Source of the DNA: Pogona vitticeps
Lineage: Eukaryota; Chordata; Lepidosauria; Squamata; Agamidae
NCBI RefSeq assembly: GCF_051106095.1
Contig: NC_135786.1
Location: forward strand, 88,262,001 to 88,326,000
DNA length: 64,000 nt
Direction: 5' to 3'
The notes under the pieces are model-generated. The model was not told the origin of the DNA. It did no database searches and saw only the letters and a list, made by a program, of their open reading frames with translations. Position 1 is the first letter of the stretch, and every line of letters begins with the position of its first letter. The position numbers and the translations under genes were made by a program. Positions 59,704 through 64,000 of the stretch are shown in pieces.

Positions 59704-59753
59704 AAGTCAAAACCCGCCCTCCACCACTGTGCAGCAACCAGACAACATGACTG
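59704..59753. repeat. 50-base direct repeat, right copy
   Basis: Pairs with 59314-59363 (44 of 50 identical). The right half of the host MITE continues directly after it. Confidence 0.85.
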
Positions 59754-60089
59754 TATTTGAATAAACATAGGTTGTTATACATGAAAAAAATAAAATAAAC
59801 ATCCTCTGAAAATAAGCCCTAATGTGTTTTTGGAGCAAAAATTAATATAAGATCCTGTCTTATTTTCAGGGAAATGCAGTACTTAATCTATCATCTTTTA
59901 GAAGTAAAAGTTTAAACCAGACTGAGGCAACTGCTGGGTAGATAAGCAAACTCTTATGCTGGGATTTGCAAAAACAAAGCAAAACAAAAAACCCAAACAG
60001 GTGGATTTAACAATGTTTGCCCTCATCCTGCATGTTAACCAGCCTCCGAATCCTAGGAACATTGGGAGTTTGGAAAACAAGCTTTTAAC

Positions 60090-60660
60090 TACAGATACAA
60101 GTTCGAGATACCAAATCTAATTAAGCCATAAAATCCCAAAGAAGATCCTGTTGAAAGACATCGAGATTGATTATGCCCTCTGGCTTCTAGTCTTGCTGTT
60201 TTGTCCTTCACAGATCTTCTATTCAATATACCATGTGGTGGTGATGGGCTTCCAGTTTGTAGAATGATGTGTTTAGCTGCTAAAGCTGCCCATAGGATCC
60301 ACAATGTATGCCCATTTCTGGTGTTCCACTTTGCTGACAGGTATTCTAGCTATGCTTTATGTGCTGGTAATTCCAGAGCTTTCAAGTTAATGTGCTTCAT
60401 TGTTTCTTGCCAAAAGCCAGCAATGTCTGGGAACAACCTCAGAATCTCAGTGCTCCCCCCCCCCCACTCCCCAGAACTCAGTCCACAGCTCATCCAGCAT
60501 CATCAGATCTCGCTCAATCTTGGCACAGGAATATAACAGTCCATGTGCTTGTGGTCTGCTGTGTGTATAAATCAACAGCGTCCCTGCAGTGTCTGGAACT
60601 GCTGGAGTGTCTGGGCAAAATCTAGCCTTTAGGCAGTGGCTTGAGTTGTAAGATGTTGCC
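60090..60660 (-). mobile_element. Possible L1/Tx1-like LINE C-terminal relic
   Basis: The minus frame at 60089-60304 reads 'MWILWAALAAKHIILQTGSP' and 'SPP', reminiscent of the 'W-x-L-x-AA-x-x-I-L-x-x-W-K-S-P-x-PP' region near the end of L1/Tx1-type ORF2. The neighbouring minus frame 60447-60662 may be an earlier part. It is weak and heavily decayed. Confidence 0.35.
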
Positions 60661-61146
60661 AAAGGGGGGGATATTTTAGGGGCATTTCAATTCTGCCTTG
60701 AGGCCATCAAAGGATTTGCTTGTGAATTTATGCTAGGTCAATTTCAATTTTAACCCATTAATGCGACATTATTAGTCTACCTCCAAGCTACAAGTTGAGT
60801 GTGAGGTCTTTGTGTGTTTAAAGGTCCACAGCACAACAGGAGGGAAGCTGACTTAATTAATAAAATACTTTTTAAAAATCAAAATATATCTACTGCTTTC
60901 CTAGAATTGATTGGTGATTGACCTAGATAAGATTTGAGGCTATAAAAACTGTAGGCTGATGCCACTTTTAAACTGTCCCCCTCTTCATTTGCCTCCTCCT
61001 TTCCTGTGCTTTGCCACTAGATGTTTTATTCTGTCTGGTCCTGTATTTTCGGGAGCATGAATGATCTATATATGGTGTAACTGTAATTGTAAGTATATGT
61101 GCCAGGTTACCGAGTCAGGTGGCAGATCATGCAAAGCAATGCAAAG
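60661..61146. other. No gene recognised
   Basis: Unassigned AT-rich sequence. Confidence 0.5.
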
Positions 61147-61370
61147 CGTGTTGCTTATATACTACCTTGTGGTGTTTAAAGCACTTTCTGCATACTTTAA
61201 TTATGCAGGCTACACACTGCCCCCTTGCCCAGCAAGCTAGGTACTAAATTTACCAACTTTAAGAGAATGGAACGCTGAATCAACCTGAGCCTCTTGAGAT
61301 CAAACTCAGGTTGTGAGCAGTGTTGACTGCACTACTGAAGTTTAACAACTACTTCACAAAGCTAAAAATA
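61147..61370 (-). mobile_element. SINE-1 (L2-tailed tRNA SINE), diverged
   Basis: Reverse complement of SINE-1: 'ttgcttatatactaccttgt', 'attatgcaggctacacactg', 'cccagcaagctaggtacta' and the B-box region 'gatcaaactcagg'. The A-box end is worn. Confidence 0.8.
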
Positions 61371-63082
61371 CTGGGGAGGAACACATGGTCTAGGTTCAAA
61401 GAAGGACATGTTTTTTAATTGAATTGTTTTTCAATAAACGTTTTTTTAAAAATAGATCAGGCTATATTAATATTTTGCACTCTGCGGAGCTAAGAAATCT
61501 TTGTTTTTTGGACTACAGCTCCTAGAACCCCACAGAAAGCATGCGCAGGAGAAGCAAACCTAACAAACTATTTTTATTGTCAGCATCGAGTCTTTACAAA
61601 AGAATTGCAATAAAAAGTACAAAACAGCAAGTAAAGTGCAGACATAAAAATAAAATATTGGCCCAAATCCTGTAGTTTAGCAAAGTCATTCACACTTCAG
61701 TGGGCTCACTAAATCGAGGAAGATTTAATGAGTTAGCTCTTCCATAAGCTCCACTGATTCAGATGGACAGTAAGTCACAGTTAGAGTAGGCCCATTTGAA
61801 TCAATGAAACCTATAAAGTGGAACCTATAAATCTCAATTTTATTACAATTTACTACACCAAGTAACAGGATTCTGGTCATTAAAATTTTTCAGATTTTGC
61901 TGGATGTCTATTTCAGATGATTTGCCAATTGAAAGAAATGCTTGGAAAAGTTACATTTTCAACCACAGAATATGGGCTTCCCAGATCACGGCTCTTTACC
62001 AGACATCCTAGCTGGAAGATGCTAGGAGATAACAGTCCAAAGAGGGAGAGCATAATCACAAGCCTGAAAGTCTGTGGGAAGTTTAGTCAGCTTCACTAAA
62101 CTGAAGTTTAGCCTCTCCTCAAGCAAAGAACATGACATTGGATTTTAATTATTAAAAATACATAAATATAGTTTTGTGAAAATATTCAGAGGTTTGCATT
62201 TGTTTTTCCTTAAAATATCATCAATGGGATTTCAATTAATCTGGAGCCAACTGATAGTACTACTCTGCCCGATTCAAGAGGAGTGAACCAGACGGAGTAA
62301 CTACAGCACATATTGAGGCCAGAAAGACCATTTCCAGCCAGTCAGAGTGAGCATCAGAGCAAGTCTTTCTCTGAACTTGTGCCACCTTCCTGTTTTGTTC
62401 TTGGCTTGTACAGTAACCTTAAATCAAGACCTCAGATCCTTCTTCTCTGGCCTATGACTCTCCAGATAAGTTTGGGCTTCCTGCTCCCATCAGCCCCAGC
62501 CACTAAGGCTAATGGTGAGAAACTACAGGCACAGAAATCCAAAAACACTGAGCAGGCGGCACCAGACTGAGGGAGGCTGCCTCAGAAATGTGCTCGAGAC
62601 GAGCAAAGTTCCTGATTCATATCAGCAACAGAGCGGTTCCTAGGGAGTTCAAAGGCCATCTCTGGATTCAGGCAGCTATCTTTCGATGGTATCCCCATCA
62701 TTCAAATCTCCAGTTTACCAATATCGGGTCTAAGACCAAATAAAAATTTGGCCAAATCAAAAGTAAGAAATGGGGTTGTTTGGAAGAGGGCATCCTAGTT
62801 ATCATGGGGCATTAAGTAACCTTTTGAATTTCAGAGACATTCAGGGTGAAAGAGTGGCTTCAGATTTGTTCACCATGTGTCATCTTTCTTGATGCTCAGT
62901 TTGTTTGCTTCTTTCAAACAGAGAGGCTTTCCCAAGAGTATGTGCCTAGAAATTAACACAAAATATAACCTTCAGACAACATAGCAGAGAAGGTCCTACA
63001 CAGCAAGCTGTGCTGTGATGAACAGACACACACGTGGGCCCCAGAACATGCTCCTTTACTTTTTGAAAGAAACATGGAAAGT
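61371..63082 (-). other. No coding sequence seen; possible 3' UTR of the exon at 63083
   Basis: A minus-strand AATAAA with a GT-rich stretch downstream lies near 61572-61578 and would give a 3' UTR of about 1.5 kb. A MITE-like piece ('ctcccatcagccccagcc') is at about 62485-62502. The assignment as UTR is inference only. Short plus-strand frames here are not supported. Confidence 0.3.
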
Positions 63083-63213
63083 TCAGCCAAACATGGTTAC
63101 ATAAGAGGCTTTCAAAAACTTTACATAATTCTGAATACTCTGGGTCTGATTTTCTGATCTTTGAAGGTTGTGTTCCAGTTCCTTCAAAGACACTTCATGA
63201 TGTTTTTCTCTCT
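63083..63213 (-). pseudogene. Candidate terminal coiled-coil exon, ODF2/ODF2L-like (frame interrupted)
   Basis: On the minus strand a good splice acceptor (a T/C run ending 'tttttccccacag', boundary at 63214/63213) is followed by bases reading 'REKHHEVSLKE' in one frame. After about 63180 another frame reads 'LEHNLQRSENQTQSIQNYV' then 'KFLKASYVTMFG' and stops at 63083-63085. Joined, the sequence would be a heptad-like coiled-coil ending that I associate with the outer dense fibre 2 family, centriole and cilium proteins. The similarity is from memory and not a search. The two halves differ by 2 bases at the 'gttttcc' stretch (about 63178-63184), and an in-frame TGA (63197-63199) precedes the second half. 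It may be a sequencing error, a real frameshift, a downstream alternative acceptor (after the AG at about 63195-63196, giving 'VFEGKLEHNLQ'), or not an exon at all. Earlier exons would lie beyond 63.3 kb; none is evident in the window. Confidence 0.35.
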
Positions 63214-64000
63214 GTGGGGAAAAACATAAATGTTATTAATAAACGTAATATTTAATTACTGTATAAGAAACAGGTACATAAAAATATCTCTGGTCATTCA
63301 AAACTCGTACCGACTGACTGATTGACTGAGCATCTATTTGTGCCAAACAAGGAATGAAACATTTCATTGCTAGGTAAGTGAAGTAACCTAGAGCTTTAAA
63401 GGGCTTCTTTATATGTTGAGAAATAAGACAAAGATGACCATCATGAAACAATCCTACAAATATAATTAACATTTTTGTTAAAGAAGGTTCTGTGACACTA
63501 TTGTACCAGTGCAGTCTTGAAACCCCTGTACTGGATTTTTTTTTAAATGACTACACCTATAGCCAATTTAAATTACATTTTTGGTACCAAAGGTACTTGT
63601 TAAAACAGATGATTGATAGTGCTTTTACAGAATCCATTTACAACCCCAAGACCTATAAATTATTTGCACCTTTCTTAGGATTTACTTTTATGTTTATGAG
63701 AACATAATCTTTTAAAATACAGATGGTTAAAATAAATGTCAAGAAGTAGCCCAGAATTTGTATGTGCTGGGTTTATTTTTATGTGCAGTAATCACTTCTG
63801 GTTAAAAGTGATCAAGCAAATTACTTTCTTGGGGCTTGTTGTTCTTTTTATTGTGATGCCCCATGACCTTAATAAATTTAGTAGTTTTGAGCGTTGTTTG
63901 TAAGTATTTACAGTACATCTGTACTTTCAGCAACACTGCTTCACCAGGAGTGGAACAATCTGGTCTGTGTTTTACACACACACACGTTAGCTTCTGCAAA
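63214..64000. other. No gene recognised; intron if the 63083 exon is real
   Basis: Unassigned AT-rich sequence with a short CA run at 63974-63985. No second exon with convincing borders was found on the minus strand. Confidence 0.4.

Larger units (their letters stand above)
59215..59879. mobile_element. TA-flanked DNA transposon (mariner-type MITE) split by a BovB LINE
   Basis: Left end 'ctgtttccccaaaaataaga', right end (reverse complement) 'ctgcatttccctgaaaataa'. TA lies on both sides (59213-59214, 59880-59881). Internal 'aaaataagccctag' motifs recur near both ends. Without the 390 bases added by the BovB insertion and one repeat copy it would be about 275 bases long. Confidence 0.82.

Overview
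The window looks like nuclear DNA of a squamate reptile, most likely a lizard. The evidence is the repeat mixture: Sauria-type tRNA SINEs with RTE/BovB-like tails and ACCTTT-rich ends, BovB/RTE LINE 3' ends, L2-group LINEs with AAAT tails, L1-like relics, a Penelope-like fragment, palindromic hAT and TA-flanked MITEs, and long AAAT, AAGT, ATCT, GTT and CA microsatellites. No bacterial, viral or organellar gene is visible and no CRISPR array was seen. Nearly every long open reading frame is a transposon remnant or runs through a simple repeat.

Layout. 1-15 kb: mostly unassigned AT-rich DNA with scattered SINEs, a (CA)n tract, an L2-group 3' end, a long hairpin and one copy of an unnamed repeat seen again at 47.7 kb. 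15-22.2 kb: the densest transposon block, holding a Sauria SINE, an L2 LINE with two reverse transcriptase frames, a second Sauria SINE split by an L2 tail, an L1-like 3' end and a reverse transcriptase LINE with a C-terminal zinc-finger region. 22-34 kb: mostly unassigned, with a second copy of that LINE tail, a MIR-like SINE, a perfect-stemmed palindrome and hAT MITEs. 34-46 kb: SINEs, microsatellites, a BovB end and a palindromic hAT MITE. 46-60.7 kb: a hAT MITE with perfect target duplication, a Penelope GIY-YIG fragment between inverted repeats, an L1-like end, a 1.15 kb TA-flanked MITE with an internal minisatellite and nested SINE, an RTE LINE end, and a second TA-flanked MITE split by a BovB LINE.

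The only candidate host coding sequence is near 63.1 kb on the minus strand. It looks like a terminal coiled-coil exon resembling the ODF2/ODF2L family, but its reading frame is interrupted by an apparent 2-base offset. If it is real, the window is mostly the region downstream of that gene, and 61.4-63.1 kb could hold its 3' UTR.

The transposons form recognisable partnerships. Three SINE tail types in the window match three LINE 3' ends that are also present (L2-group, BovB-type RTE and a second RTE type), as expected if each SINE borrows the reverse transcriptase of the LINE whose tail it shares. I see no previously undescribed gene system. The more unusual items are the 50-bp direct repeat around a BovB insertion, one tRNA-like SINE head joined to two different LINE tails, and the unnamed two-copy repeat.
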